Shown here piece by piece: positions 24,535 to 32,878 of a stretch of 46,532 bases of DNA. The position numbers and the translations under genes are program-made. The notes below the pieces were generated by a model. It did no database searches. It was not told the DNA's origin and worked only from the letters and a program-made list of their open reading frames with translations. Within the stretch, counting starts at the first letter, position 1. The number at the start of each line of letters is the position of its first letter. The stretch is from NCBI GenBank assembly GCA_020846875.1, contig JADLDB010000124.1, forward strand, positions 1 through 46,532, read 5' to 3'. The stretch comes from Myxococcales bacterium. Lineage in GTDB: Bacteria; Myxococcota; Myxococcia; Myxococcales; Myxococcaceae.

Positions 24535-25293
24535 TCACGACTTCAGCTTGTAGCCCGTCCGGAGGAGCCGCCAGGTCAGCGTGGTCGCGCCCACGGCCAG
24601 CCCCAGCAATAAGCCCAGGCCCAGCGGCGACTGCTCCTCCAGGCCCAGCATGCCGGCGCGCAGGCCCTCCACCATGTGCACCACCGGGTTGAACAAACTC
24701 ACCGTGCGGAACGGCTCCGGCAGGTGGCGCACCGAATAGAAGACGCCCCCCAGGAAGGTGAGCGGCAGCATCAGGAAGGTGGGGAAGAGGTTGATCTGCT
24801 CGAACTTGTCCGCCCAGACGCCCGCGAGCAGCCCCAGCACCGCGAAGACGTAGGCGCACAGCAGCAGGAAGACGACGGTGCCCAGCACGTGCACCAGGTG
24901 GGCGCCGGTGAAGAAGAGCGCCACCGCCCAGGTGAGCAGCCCCACCAGGAGCCCGCGCGTCATCGCCCCGGCGACGAAGCCGAAGAGCAGCTCCCCCGGC
25001 CCCAGCGGCGCCACCAGGAGGTCGGTGACGGTGCCCTGGATCTTCGCGATGAAGAAGGAAGACGACGAGTTGAGGAACGAGTTGTTGGCCACGCCGAGGA
25101 AGACCAGCCCGGGGACGATGTACTGCACGTAGGGCACGCCTTCGATGGCCGCCTGCCGGCCGCCCAGCGTGTAGCCGAAGACGATGAAGTAGAGCGCCGT
25201 GCTGATCAACGGCTGCAGTACCGTCTGGCCAGGCACGCGCAGGAAGCGGCGCACCTCCTTGCCCAGCAGCGTCCTCGCGCCGATGACGTTCAC
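24535..25293 (-). CDS. ABC-2 type exporter permease (YadH-like)
   Basis: A 252-residue integral membrane protein with six hydrophobic segments, e.g. STALYFIVFGYTLGG, GLLVGLLTWAVALFFTGAHL, VVFLLLCAYVFAVLGLLAGV and FLMLPLTFLGGVFYSV. This matches ABC-2 permeases of the YadH/NodJ type, half-transporters that dimerise and export lipids, polysaccharide or drugs. The GTG start at 25293 overlaps the end of the ATPase gene by 4 bp (GTGA), so both are translated together. Substrate unknown. Confidence 0.92.
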   Translation of the reverse strand: MNVIGARTLLGKEVRRFLRVPGQTVLQPLISTALYFIVFGYTLGGRQAAIEGVPYVQYIVPGLVFLGVANNSFLNSSSSFFIAKIQGTVTDLLVAPLGPGELLFGFVAGAMTRGLLVGLLTWAVALFFTGAHLVHVLGTVVFLLLCAYVFAVLGLLAGVWADKFEQINLFPTFLMLPLTFLGGVFYSVRHLPEPFRTVSLFNPVVHMVEGLRAGMLGLEEQSPLGLGLLLGLAVGATTLTWRLLRTGYKLKS

Positions 25294-26207
25294 GACGCCG
25301 CCCCCTCCTTGAGCACCCGCAGCAGAATGTCCTCCAGCCTGGCCGGGGCCATCGTCACGTCGGCCACCGGCAGCCCCGCCGCGAACAGCAGCGAGAGGAC
25401 TTCGGTGGCGCTCTCGGTGCCGGCCGCCGCGGTGAAGGTGAAGTGGCGGCCGTCGGCCGACAGCGCTCCCTTCACCACCGCAGGGGGCAGGGCGGCGACG
25501 GGTTCCTTGAAGTGGACCTCCAGCCGGCGCTCGCCCAGCCGCTCGAGCAGCAAGCGCTTCTCCTCCACGAGCAGCAGCCTGCCGTGGTCGATGATGCCCA
25601 CCCGGTCAGCCAGGGCCTCGGCTTCCTCGAGGTAGTGGGTGGTGAGGACGACGGTGGTGCCCTGCGCTCGCAGCGTGCGGACGTAGGCCCAGAGGTCGCG
25701 GCGCAGCTCCACGTCCACGCCCGCCGTCGGCTCGTCGAGGAACACCAGCTTCGGGCGGTGCACCAGCGCCTTGGCGATGAGCAGGCGCCGCTTCATCCCG
25801 CCCGAGAGCGTGCGGGTGGGGCTGTCGGCCTTCCCGGTGAGGCTCATCGCCTCCAACAGCTCGTCGACGCGCGCCCGGTCCGCGCGCTGGCCGAAGTAGC
25901 CCTGCTGAATGTCGAGCGACTCGCGGACGGTGAAGAAGGGGTCGAAGTTGATTTCCTGCGGCACCAGCCCGACGCGGTAGCGGGGCGTCAGCGGATCCAC
26001 CTCGAGGTCGGTGCCGAACAGGCGAATGCTGCCCCGCGTCTTCTTCACCAGGCCGCACACCGCGCCGATGAGCGTCGTCTTCCCCGCGCCGTTGGGGCCC
26101 AGCAGCGCGAAGATTTCCCCTTCGTCGATGCGCAGCGACACGCCGTCCAGCGCGGTGAGCGACGGGTACTGCTTCACCAGGTGGGACACCTCCAGCACGG
26201 CCGCCAC
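25290..26207 (-). CDS. ABC transporter ATP-binding protein (YadG-like)
   Basis: A 305-residue ATPase, partner of the overlapping permease. It has Walker A GPNGAGKTT (about 36-44), a Q-loop in VGLVPQEINFDP, signature LSGGMKRRL, Walker B KLVFLDEPTAGVD and a switch His in VVLTTHYLEEAEA. The C-terminal 80 residues (LEVHFKEPVAALPPAV) form the accessory domain common to exporter ATPases of the DrrA/YadG group. Start is GTG 26207. The divergent promoter region upstream contains an imperfect 14-bp inverted repeat, a likely operator. Confidence 0.93.
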   Translation of the reverse strand: MAAVLEVSHLVKQYPSLTALDGVSLRIDEGEIFALLGPNGAGKTTLIGAVCGLVKKTRGSIRLFGTDLEVDPLTPRYRVGLVPQEINFDPFFTVRESLDIQQGYFGQRADRARVDELLEAMSLTGKADSPTRTLSGGMKRRLLIAKALVHRPKLVFLDEPTAGVDVELRRDLWAYVRTLRAQGTTVVLTTHYLEEAEALADRVGIIDHGRLLLVEEKRLLLERLGERRLEVHFKEPVAALPPAVVKGALSADGRHFTFTAAAGTESATEVLSLLFAAGLPVADVTMAPARLEDILLRVLKEGAAS

Positions 26208-26220
26208 GCAAAGCGGAAGG

Positions 26221-26263
26221 TGTCACACGATTCGCCCGGGGAAGCCAAACGAAACCTGTGACA
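26221..26263 (+). promoter_or_regulatory. Imperfect inverted repeat in a divergent promoter region, candidate operator
   Basis: TGTCACACGATTCG (26221-26234) pairs with CGAAACCTGTGACA (26250-26263), 12 of 14 positions complementary, with a 15-bp spacer. It is 14 bp upstream of the ABC-transporter start and about 55 bp upstream of the small exported-protein start. The size suits a dimeric repressor such as TetR or GntR, but no regulator gene is adjacent. Confidence 0.5.
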
Positions 26264-26317
26264 GCACGCCCGGAGTCCGGTAGACGTAGGCGTCCCACGC
26301 TGCGAAGTGCCCATTTC

Positions 26318-26752
26318 GTGAAGACCGCCACGTCTCTCCTCCTCGCTGCGCTGCTCTTGACCGCGGGCTCCGCACGGGCGGAGGACCGGGCGGGGCGCGG
26401 GCGGGGCTGGCTCACCGGGGTGGGCCTGGGCCTCACCGCGCTCAGCTTCACCGGCTTCGGGCTGGGCCTCGCAGGAGTCCTCAACGCGGCCGACGCCAAC
26501 CACACGCTGGCCGCGTACGTGGGCAACGGCCGCGTGCCCCTGCCCGAGGAAGCGGGGACGGTGAAGGAGCTGCAGAACCGCGTCGGTGCCGCGCAGTCGC
26601 AGGCCACCGTCGGCTTCGTCCTCGGAGGGCTGGCCCTGGCCGGCGCCATCACCTGCCTGGTGCTGGACGGGGTGTGGGCGACGCAGCCGGTGTCGGTGGC
26701 CTTCGCGCCTTCCGCGGGCGGCGGCGCGCTGCTCTTCTCCGGGCGCTTCTGA
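26318..26752 (+). CDS. Small exported membrane protein, unknown
   Basis: A 144-residue product if GTG 26318 is used; this starts directly on the signal peptide VKTATSLLLAALLLTAGSARA. The mature part has two hydrophobic stretches: GWLTGVGLGLTALSFTGFGL and TVGFVLGGLALAGAITCLVL. The segment between (NAADANHTLAAYV, EEAGTVKELQNRVGAAQSQ) is likely helical. The pattern matches small helix-pair proteins common in myxobacterial genomes, but no function is known. An alternative GTG at 26258 lies inside the operator-like repeat and adds an Arg-rich leader. It diverges from the ABC operon. Confidence 0.65.
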   Translation: MKTATSLLLAALLLTAGSARAEDRAGRGRGWLTGVGLGLTALSFTGFGLGLAGVLNAADANHTLAAYVGNGRVPLPEEAGTVKELQNRVGAAQSQATVGFVLGGLALAGAITCLVLDGVWATQPVSVAFAPSAGGGALLFSGRF

Positions 26753-26773
26753 CTCAACCAGACACCCTGCTGG

Positions 26774-26962
26774 CTACGACAGACACGCGGCCTGGTGCCG
26801 CACCTCGACCGGCTGCGTCGGCGCCGGCTGGGAGGTGTGGAGGAAGCGCGCCGCGCTCCACGCCGGGGTGCCTCCCGACGTGGCTGACAGCGGGACGCCG
26901 TTCAGCCGCACCTCGAAAGACGTCGGCGCCGAGTCGGGCCGCCCGCTGAGGTAGTACGCGTC
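26774..26962 (-). pseudogene. C-terminal relic of a beta-rich surface protein
   Basis: Minus-strand translation from 26962 to stop TAG at 26774-26776 gives 62 residues: DAYYLSGRPD, FEVRLNGVPL, GGTPAWSAARFL, PVEVRHQAACLS. No start codon precedes it. YYLSG-xP followed by a short V-x-NG-x-P strand, a GGTPxW turn and a final V-x-V-x-x-x-A-C-L resembles the C-terminal beta domain of myxobacterial VWA-type lipoproteins. The rest of the gene is absent. It sits about 75 bp beyond the 3' end of the hydrogenase maturation gene. Confidence 0.5.
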
Positions 26963-27035
26963 GGCGCCGCCGAAGAGGCGCCGGCCAAGGCGGCCCAGCC
27001 GTCGGTACCGCCTCCACGCCCGGGAAGGGAGTGCC

Positions 27036-28829
27036 TCAGGCCGGCTGCGCCGCGCGCTCCCACGCGTCGGCGAGGTGGCGCACCACGACGTCCCTCACCA
27101 CATAGGAGGCGTCCTCCACGGCCCGGGCCACGGGCGCGCTCAGCACCTTCGTCTCGGCCAGCGGCCCCGGCTGGCAGCCCACCACCAGCACCCGGCCCGC
27201 CGCCCCGCCCATGGCCTTGACCAGCCCGAGGACGGTCGCCGGCTCGAGCCCGTGCGCGCCGCCCAGCCCCCCGCTTTCCTCGAGGGTGGGCTCGAGGACG
27301 AAGACGGTGCCCGGCGACTCGCCGCGGTCCACCGCGTCCACCAGCACCAACAACTCGTAGCGTCCCAGCGACTGCCAGGCCAGGTGGACGCCCCGCAGGC
27401 CGAAGTCCGCCACCTCCACCTCCTCGGGGAAGCCGCCCTCGTCGGCCAACCGCCGCGCCACCGCCACCCCGAAGCCGTCGTCGCCCAGGGCCACGTTCCC
27501 CACGCCGGCCACCAGCACCCGCGTGCGCTCCGGCCGGGGCTCCACCTCGTCGGCGTCGAAGGACAGGAAGCGCCCGTCCTCCTCTGAGAGCGACGCCGCG
27601 TCTTCGTCCAACGTCACCGCGAGGTGCTGGTGCCCGTCCACGTCGTGCAGCACCGCGCGCACGGTGGCGCCGCGCCCCTCGTAGCGCTGCTCCTGCGCCC
27701 GCCGGCGTCCCGGGTGCAAGCGGACGTGGCTGCCGCGCTGCACCGCCACGCCCTGCACCTCCACCGCGTCCGTCGGCGGCCCCGCCACGTCGTCCCGGCA
27801 GCGCACCGCGGTCAGCGCAGGCTGGGTGTCGGCGTTCCACACCCCGCGCAGGTCGAAGTCGTCGGCCCAGACGTCGGCGCCGGGCAACTCGTTGGGCTGG
27901 GTGTCCTCCAGCCCCTTGCTGTCGAACGACTCGGTCGGCTCCGGGGAGACGCGCGGCGGCGCCCGGGACGTGACGCCCCGCAGCTCCACCACCGGCGCGG
28001 GCGCCCGTCCGCCTTCCCACACCTCGAAGCGCGGCGTGGGCACCGGCCTCAAGTCCCGGGCGGTGGCGCTGGTGCGGGAGGCCTCCTCTTCGGCGCGGGC
28101 TCTGGGCAGCCCCTCTGCCCCGGTGCCCTCGAAGACGCCCGACAGCGCTCCCTGCGGGTGGTCGCCGAGGGGGATGGGTGAAGCCAGCAGCAAGCTGGCG
28201 TCGCCCGGCGGTCCGGCCAGCACCGGCCAGGCGCGCACGTTCTGACAACTGGCCGCCAGCGCCCTGGCCGCGGCGGGCGGCTTGAGCAGCGAGACGAAGG
28301 CACCGTCCGTCGCGCAGAAGAGGGCGTGGACGCCCACCAGCGCGCGGGGCAGCAACTGCTGGCGCGTGGCGCCCACCGCGTCGACCGGCGTCACGTTGTC
28401 CACCCGCAGCCGTACCCGGGTGTACTCGCCCACCGGCTGCACGCGCAGGAAGACGTCGCCCAGCAGCGCCTGGCGGACGCACACCGAGGCGCCGTCGGAC
28501 TCTTGCCCCCCGGGGACGGAGAAGGGCACCACGCGCTCGCCCGGCTGCGCGGTGAGGGTGAGGTCGACGGCCTGCTCCACGCCTTCGTCGGACGACGGCT
28601 GGCCAAAGGACGCGCGGCGCTGCACCTGGAGGAACCGCACGCGCGCGTGCAGCGTGAAGTCCCTTCCTTCCACGAGGAACTCGCTCTGCTGCCAACTGTG
28701 CGCGGCCTCGTCGTCGCCGCAGGCCGCGCGCGGCATCAGCACGCCGGACTGCCAGCGCCGCGCCGAGGCCCGGGCACCTTCGGAGAGGACGGCGTCAGCG
28801 ATGCCTTCGGCGACGGTGAAGTCAGTCAT
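27036..28829 (-). CDS. NiFe-hydrogenase maturation protease fused to a large N-terminal region
   Basis: A 597-residue protein. The last 165 residues are a peptidase M52 (HycI/HyaD/HupD) domain: VLVAGVGNVALGDDGFGVAV, VLVDAVDRG and GGAHGLEP keep the Asp, Asp and His expected to bind nickel. This protease trims the hydrogenase large subunit after metal insertion. Residues 1-430 contain GVHALFCATDGAFVSLLKPP, LLLASPIPLGDHPQ, then a beta domain with GSHVRLHPGRRRAQ and LHDVDGHQHLAVTLDEDAA. From memory, similar sequences accompany high-affinity (group 1h-like) hydrogenases. Typical M52 proteins have about 160 residues, so this is a fusion. Start ATG 28829; longer frames look non-coding. Confidence 0.8.
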   Translation of the reverse strand: MTDFTVAEGIADAVLSEGARASARRWQSGVLMPRAACGDDEAAHSWQQSEFLVEGRDFTLHARVRFLQVQRRASFGQPSSDEGVEQAVDLTLTAQPGERVVPFSVPGGQESDGASVCVRQALLGDVFLRVQPVGEYTRVRLRVDNVTPVDAVGATRQQLLPRALVGVHALFCATDGAFVSLLKPPAAARALAASCQNVRAWPVLAGPPGDASLLLASPIPLGDHPQGALSGVFEGTGAEGLPRARAEEEASRTSATARDLRPVPTPRFEVWEGGRAPAPVVELRGVTSRAPPRVSPEPTESFDSKGLEDTQPNELPGADVWADDFDLRGVWNADTQPALTAVRCRDDVAGPPTDAVEVQGVAVQRGSHVRLHPGRRRAQEQRYEGRGATVRAVLHDVDGHQHLAVTLDEDAASLSEEDGRFLSFDADEVEPRPERTRVLVAGVGNVALGDDGFGVAVARRLADEGGFPEEVEVADFGLRGVHLAWQSLGRYELLVLVDAVDRGESPGTVFVLEPTLEESGGLGGAHGLEPATVLGLVKAMGGAAGRVLVVGCQPGPLAETKVLSAPVARAVEDASYVVRDVVVRHLADAWERAAQPA

Positions 28830-29348
28830 GCGGCCGCCCCCCACGCGCGTACGCGCGCAGCACACCGCCGGGGAGGACGCTTCTCGCTCCCGCCTCCGCT
28901 GCGGGCGCTGCCAGGAAATCGAGCCACGGGTAAGAGCGAGCTCTCGGTAAGTCAAGGCGACCGGGAAAAGCCGAGCGATTCCGTCCGTCGCCGGACGCGC
29001 GGTGCGCCACGTGTCAGCCTCTTGGTTGCGCTGCTCGCGCCCGCCCCGCGTGACGCCTCCCGCGCTGGTGCCGCGCGCAGTCGGCGCGCCCATCTTCAGC
29101 ACGACGCTCGCCGCCCGTCGGGCCAGGCGCCCCCCCGGCTCGGCGCTCTTCAAGTCCATGCAGGCGTCCTCCGGCAGCAGGGAGGCTCACCACGCTCGAG
29201 CCCGGGGTGGCGCCGCCAGTGGGCCGGCATTACCCGAGCAGCGGGAGGGCAGCGACTCCAGGTGAGCCGGTGGACTGCCTCCCGGCCGTGGACCGCAGAC
29301 GTTCGCGGCGGAGGTTTTTGTCTGTGCGGGGCTGAGGGGGGGGGCGTC
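28830..29348. other. 519-bp divergent intergenic region between maturation genes
   Basis: It separates the minus-strand protease fusion from plus-strand hypB and should hold both promoters. On the minus strand TTGACT at 28950-28955 followed 17 bp later by TACCCG is a weak -35/-10 candidate. On the plus strand a TTTTT tract at 29314-29318 lies 30 bp before hypB. Weak open frames in both directions are Arg/Pro-rich; no gene supported. Confidence 0.35.
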
Positions 29349-30446
29349 ATGTGCACGCACTGCGGCTGTGGAAGACCTGACGACGAGGTGGAGCACGAGC
29401 ACCTCTTGCCCGATGGGGACGTGGGGAAGCACGCGCACGGCGTCGCGCCCGCCCACGGGGAAGTCGCGCCCGGCGGCCTTTCGCCGGCGTGGGCTTCTGC
29501 CGGGCCGCCGGGAGCGCACGTCGAGCCACCGCACGAAGAGCACGACGCGCCCCTGGACTCCGGCCCGAAGGACGAGTCTCCCGAGGAGCTCTGGTTCACT
29601 CCCGAGACGCGGGCCGCGCCGCCTCTCCGGCCGTCGCGCGACGCCGCGCGGCAGGACTTCGACGGCGTGGTGCTGGCCTGGCCACACCACCTGCGCCCGG
29701 CCCCGCCCCCGGCCGACGACGACGAGGAGGACGAGTTGCCCCGCCTCCCCGACGCGCGCGAGCGCCGCCTGGCGCAGCTGGGCCGCGAGCTCCTCGCGCG
29801 CAACGACGCGCAGGCCGCGCGCAACCGCCGCCGCTTCGAGGCCGGACACACGCTGGTGTTGAACCTCCTGTCCAGCCCGGGCTCGGGGAAGACGACGCTG
29901 CTGGTGCGCACGCTGGTGGCGCTGGCCGGGCGCGTTCCGGTGGCCGTCATCGAGGGTGACCAACAGACGTCGCTGGACGCCGAGCGCGTCCGCGCCGCCG
30001 GGGCCCTGGCGGTACAGGTCAACACCGGCGCCGGCTGCCACCTCGACGCGCAGATGGTGGCGCGCGCCGCCCTTGCGCTCCCCGCGCTGGCCGGCGGCAT
30101 CCTCTTCGTGGATAACGTGGGCAACCTGGTGTGCCCGGCGGGCTTCGACTTGGGCGAGGCGGCGAAGGTGCTCATCCTCAGCGTCACCGAGGGCGAGGAC
30201 AAGCCGCTCAAGTACCCCGACCTGTTCGCCGTGGCCGACCTGGTGCTGGTGAACAAGGTGGACCTGCTGCCGCACGTCGACGTCTCGGTGCTGGCGCTGG
30301 AGGCCAACCTGCGCCGCGTCAACCCCGGCGTGGAGATGATGGTGCTGTCCGCCCGCACCGGCCTGGGCTGCAAGCACTGGCTGGACTGGTTGCAGCTCCA
30401 CCTGCCGCGCAAGCCCGCCGAAGCCTCCGCGCACCTGCCTCGCTGA
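29349..30446 (+). CDS. hypB: Hydrogenase nickel incorporation GTPase HypB
   Basis: A 365-residue GTPase that delivers nickel to NiFe hydrogenase precursors with HypA. The N-terminus MCTHCGCG carries the high-affinity nickel motif CxxCGC. Residues 10-130 form a long His/Asp/Glu/Pro-rich extension with HEHLLPDGDVGKHAHG, which may store nickel. The GTPase domain has Walker A SSPGSGKTTLL (about 175-185), EGDQQTSLDAER, the second metal site GAGCHLDA (C230, H231), FVDNVGNLVCPA and LVNKVDLLPH. The ATG at 29349 gives exactly the Cys-motif start, which supports it. It diverges from the maturation protease; no hypA, hypC-F or structural gene lies in the window. Confidence 0.95.
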   Translation: MCTHCGCGRPDDEVEHEHLLPDGDVGKHAHGVAPAHGEVAPGGLSPAWASAGPPGAHVEPPHEEHDAPLDSGPKDESPEELWFTPETRAAPPLRPSRDAARQDFDGVVLAWPHHLRPAPPPADDDEEDELPRLPDARERRLAQLGRELLARNDAQAARNRRRFEAGHTLVLNLLSSPGSGKTTLLVRTLVALAGRVPVAVIEGDQQTSLDAERVRAAGALAVQVNTGAGCHLDAQMVARAALALPALAGGILFVDNVGNLVCPAGFDLGEAAKVLILSVTEGEDKPLKYPDLFAVADLVLVNKVDLLPHVDVSVLALEANLRRVNPGVEMMVLSARTGLGCKHWLDWLQLHLPRKPAEASAHLPR

Positions 30447-30455
30447 CGCGCCTCC

Positions 30456-32429
30456 TCATGGGCAGGGCTCGTCGAGGCCTCGCGGCGCCACCAGGGAAGG
30501 CCCGGCCGGTGTCCCCACGCCCAGCACGAAGCACGCCACCTGCGAGCTGACGCCGGCCATGTCGAAGACGACGTAGTGGCCCAACTCGAAGGGCACCCTC
30601 AGGTGCACCGTCGCCGCGGTGACGCCATTCTGGTTGCCCTTCAGGGGGAAGGACGGCTGCGTGCCCCGCCCGTCGAGGCGCAGCGCCTTCGGCTCCAGCG
30701 GGTCCGCCTCCTCGCCCACCAGGGTGGTGCCCAGCGAAACCGCCACCGCTGCCTGCGCGCCCGGGTGGAAGTACCCGTCGACGACGCCGTGGGGCATGAA
30801 GAAGGGGTGGGGCTGCTGCCCCGGGTGCGGCTCGCGCGCGACGTGCCGCGCCTTGGCCGTCGGGTCGACGAAGTCCCACAGCGCCTGGAAGGCGTTGAGC
30901 AGCGGGTGCTTGTTGTCCAGCGCCTGGCCGGCCTCAAAGCCCAGAATCGTCTCCAGCGCCGCGCGCAGGTCCACCGGGTAGGTGGCCGTCGTCGCCACCT
31001 CCAGCAACAGCCCCCCCGCGCCGGAGAAGACGAAGCCGTGGATGCGCTTGGCCACCGTGGCCACCGGGATGCCGATGGTGCTGCCCATCGACTGGCCCAT
31101 CGCGGACACGCGCGCGGTGTCGAAGGTGGCCGTACCGCCGCCGTCCAGCGGCACCGTCATCCCTTCCAGCAGGCGCGTCAGGTACACCGCCTCCATCGCC
31201 GCCACCTGCATGTTGTCGACGGTGGAGTCGATGTCGCCGAACAAGTCGTACAGCCGCAGGCCGGTGGTGTCCGGCGGGCTGTCGCGGTCCCCGTGCAGCG
31301 GGAAGTCAAAGCCCATGGTGGCCACGCCCCGCCGGCCCAGCCACGCCGCCGGCCCGCTGCCCTTCGGAGGCTCTGGCAACATGTCGCGCGTCGCCGTCTG
31401 CGGCAGCGGCCCGCGGTCCATCACCTCGCGGTACTCGCCGCCGGAGCCGTGGAAGTACAGCATGAGCGGGTAGCCGCCCACCGGCGCCGCCACCTTCGGG
31501 ATGGAGATGGACAGCCGCACCCGCTGCGTCCCCTCCTGCACCGGCGCGGTGCCGTCTTCGTTCCACACGATGCGCCCCTTGCCGGGGATGGCCCCCGATT
31601 GGATGTGCGGCACCTCGTAGGCGGCGGTGTAGAGGGTGAAGTCCGGGTACTCGTCGGCCTTCGTCCAGGGCGTGGCCAGGGCGGGCTGGGGCAGCGTCTC
31701 TACCCAGGCGGCCAGCTTGTTGAGCGCCGCGCTGGGGTCCAGCGTGCGGAAGACGGTGGCGCCCACCACGCGGCCCCTCGGCCAGTGCTCCTGGAGGAGG
31801 AAGTCGCGCAGCGGCGCCAGCGCCTCCTGGGCCTTCGCGTCGGCGTCGGGCAGGCGCTCCAGCGCGGCGTGGAAGGGCCGGCTGCGACCCAGCGGCTGGC
31901 CGGAGGTGTCCAAGAGCGCGTCGGTGAGCAGCACCGCGTAGGTGGTGTGGGGCCGGCGCACGAAGCCCTGCACGGTGTTGAGGGCCAGCATCCGCGCCGG
32001 GCGGTAGGGCGCCGCGGCGGTGGAGAAGGTGACCTCCAGCGGGAAGCGGCGGCCGTATTCGGGGGAGGCGGGGTCGATGTCCACCAGTTGTACCGGCGCC
32101 TCCATCGTCAGCGTCTGCGAGGGGTCGGAAGGCAGGGTGGCCGGGTCCAGGTCGCCGGAGAGGACGAAGAAGGCGCCCGAGTTGACGCCCCAGCCCTCGG
32201 TGACGCGCGCGTCGATGGCGTCCAGCCACATCTTCACCAACTGCGGGCGCGGGCCGGGCCAGCGCTCGAGGTTGTAGCTGCCGTCGGCCTGGCGGCGGAG
32301 CTCGCTGGGCAGCGGCACGCCCCAGAAGTCGTTGGCGTCGGGGTCGAAGTTCACCTGCGTGGGGCGCTGGACGTAGCCGTCACCGCAGGCGCAGAGGAGG
32401 AGGAGCGAGAGGGCAGCAGAGCGCTTCAT
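30456..32429 (-). CDS. Secreted alpha/beta-hydrolase lipoprotein
   Basis: A 657-residue lipoprotein: signal MKRSAALSLLLLCAC with lipid on Cys 15. The first half is beta-rich and unassigned (NDFWGVPLPSELRRQADG, RARMLALNTVQGFVRRPHT-like strands). The second half is an alpha/beta hydrolase: oxyanion-type GGYPLMLYFHGSGGEY, nucleophile elbow SAMGQSMGSTIG (GxSxG), and a late His candidate in FELGHYVVFD. Such proteins are esterases, lipases or polyester depolymerases; substrate unknown. It converges on hypB with a 9-bp gap. Confidence 0.85.
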   Translation of the reverse strand: MKRSAALSLLLLCACGDGYVQRPTQVNFDPDANDFWGVPLPSELRRQADGSYNLERWPGPRPQLVKMWLDAIDARVTEGWGVNSGAFFVLSGDLDPATLPSDPSQTLTMEAPVQLVDIDPASPEYGRRFPLEVTFSTAAAPYRPARMLALNTVQGFVRRPHTTYAVLLTDALLDTSGQPLGRSRPFHAALERLPDADAKAQEALAPLRDFLLQEHWPRGRVVGATVFRTLDPSAALNKLAAWVETLPQPALATPWTKADEYPDFTLYTAAYEVPHIQSGAIPGKGRIVWNEDGTAPVQEGTQRVRLSISIPKVAAPVGGYPLMLYFHGSGGEYREVMDRGPLPQTATRDMLPEPPKGSGPAAWLGRRGVATMGFDFPLHGDRDSPPDTTGLRLYDLFGDIDSTVDNMQVAAMEAVYLTRLLEGMTVPLDGGGTATFDTARVSAMGQSMGSTIGIPVATVAKRIHGFVFSGAGGLLLEVATTATYPVDLRAALETILGFEAGQALDNKHPLLNAFQALWDFVDPTAKARHVAREPHPGQQPHPFFMPHGVVDGYFHPGAQAAVAVSLGTTLVGEEADPLEPKALRLDGRGTQPSFPLKGNQNGVTAATVHLRVPFELGHYVVFDMAGVSSQVACFVLGVGTPAGPSLVAPRGLDEPCP

Positions 32430-32536
32430 GGACGGGCAGGGCGCCTAGCCGACTTCCGAGGGCGAGGGAAACCGGGGCGGCCCATCCCGACGGTTCACAT
32501 TGTTCCCGGCGGCGGGGCGGAGCACACTTCGCGCGC

Positions 32537-32875
32537 ATGCGCCGGGCCACACTCCTCCTCCTGGTGGCCGTCACCGCGTGCGCCACTTCCCCGGAGAACG
32601 CCATGCGGGACACCCTCACCACCATCCTGGGCCGGGCGGAGAACGCCAAGGGCGGCGCGGTCATCGTCACCTCCGACGGGCCGGTGTACCTGGAAGGCCT
32701 CGCCGCGTGGGACGACGCGGTGCTGGGCCGGCGGGTGAAGGCGGCCGGCGTGCGCGTCCGCAAGCACGTCCTTCCGGAAGGCGGGAAGAACGAGAAGGGC
32801 GAGTGGCTGCAGGGCGCCGAAGGCCCGCAGGACGTGCTGGAGCGGGCCACCTGGCAGCTCGTCGACTCGCCGTGA
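32537..32875 (+). CDS. Small lipoprotein, unknown
   Basis: A 112-residue product with signal MRRATLLLLVAVTAC (lipobox, Cys 15). The mature part contains GAVIVTSDGPVYLEGLAAWD and VRVRKHVLPEGGKNEKGEW, a small mixed alpha/beta pattern without a family match. It diverges from the hydrolase lipoprotein across 107 bp and ends 3 bp before the convergent GNAT toxin gene. Confidence 0.7.
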   Translation: MRRATLLLLVAVTACATSPENAMRDTLTTILGRAENAKGGAVIVTSDGPVYLEGLAAWDDAVLGRRVKAAGVRVRKHVLPEGGKNEKGEWLQGAEGPQDVLERATWQLVDSP

Positions 32876-32878
32876 CCG

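Noticed and set aside
26258-26317. GTG 26258 as start of the small membrane protein
   Set aside because: It lies inside the operator-like inverted repeat and adds an Arg-rich stretch before a normal signal peptide that starts at GTG 26318.
28830-29159. Upstream extension of the maturation protease to ATG 29159
   Set aside because: Arg/Ala/Gly-rich translation without motifs, covering a likely promoter; ATG 28829 begins the coherent protein.
29155-29270. Possible third copy of the dispersed repeat (GGGAGGCTCACC)
   Set aside because: Only a 12-bp core matches; the following blocks do not recur in order.
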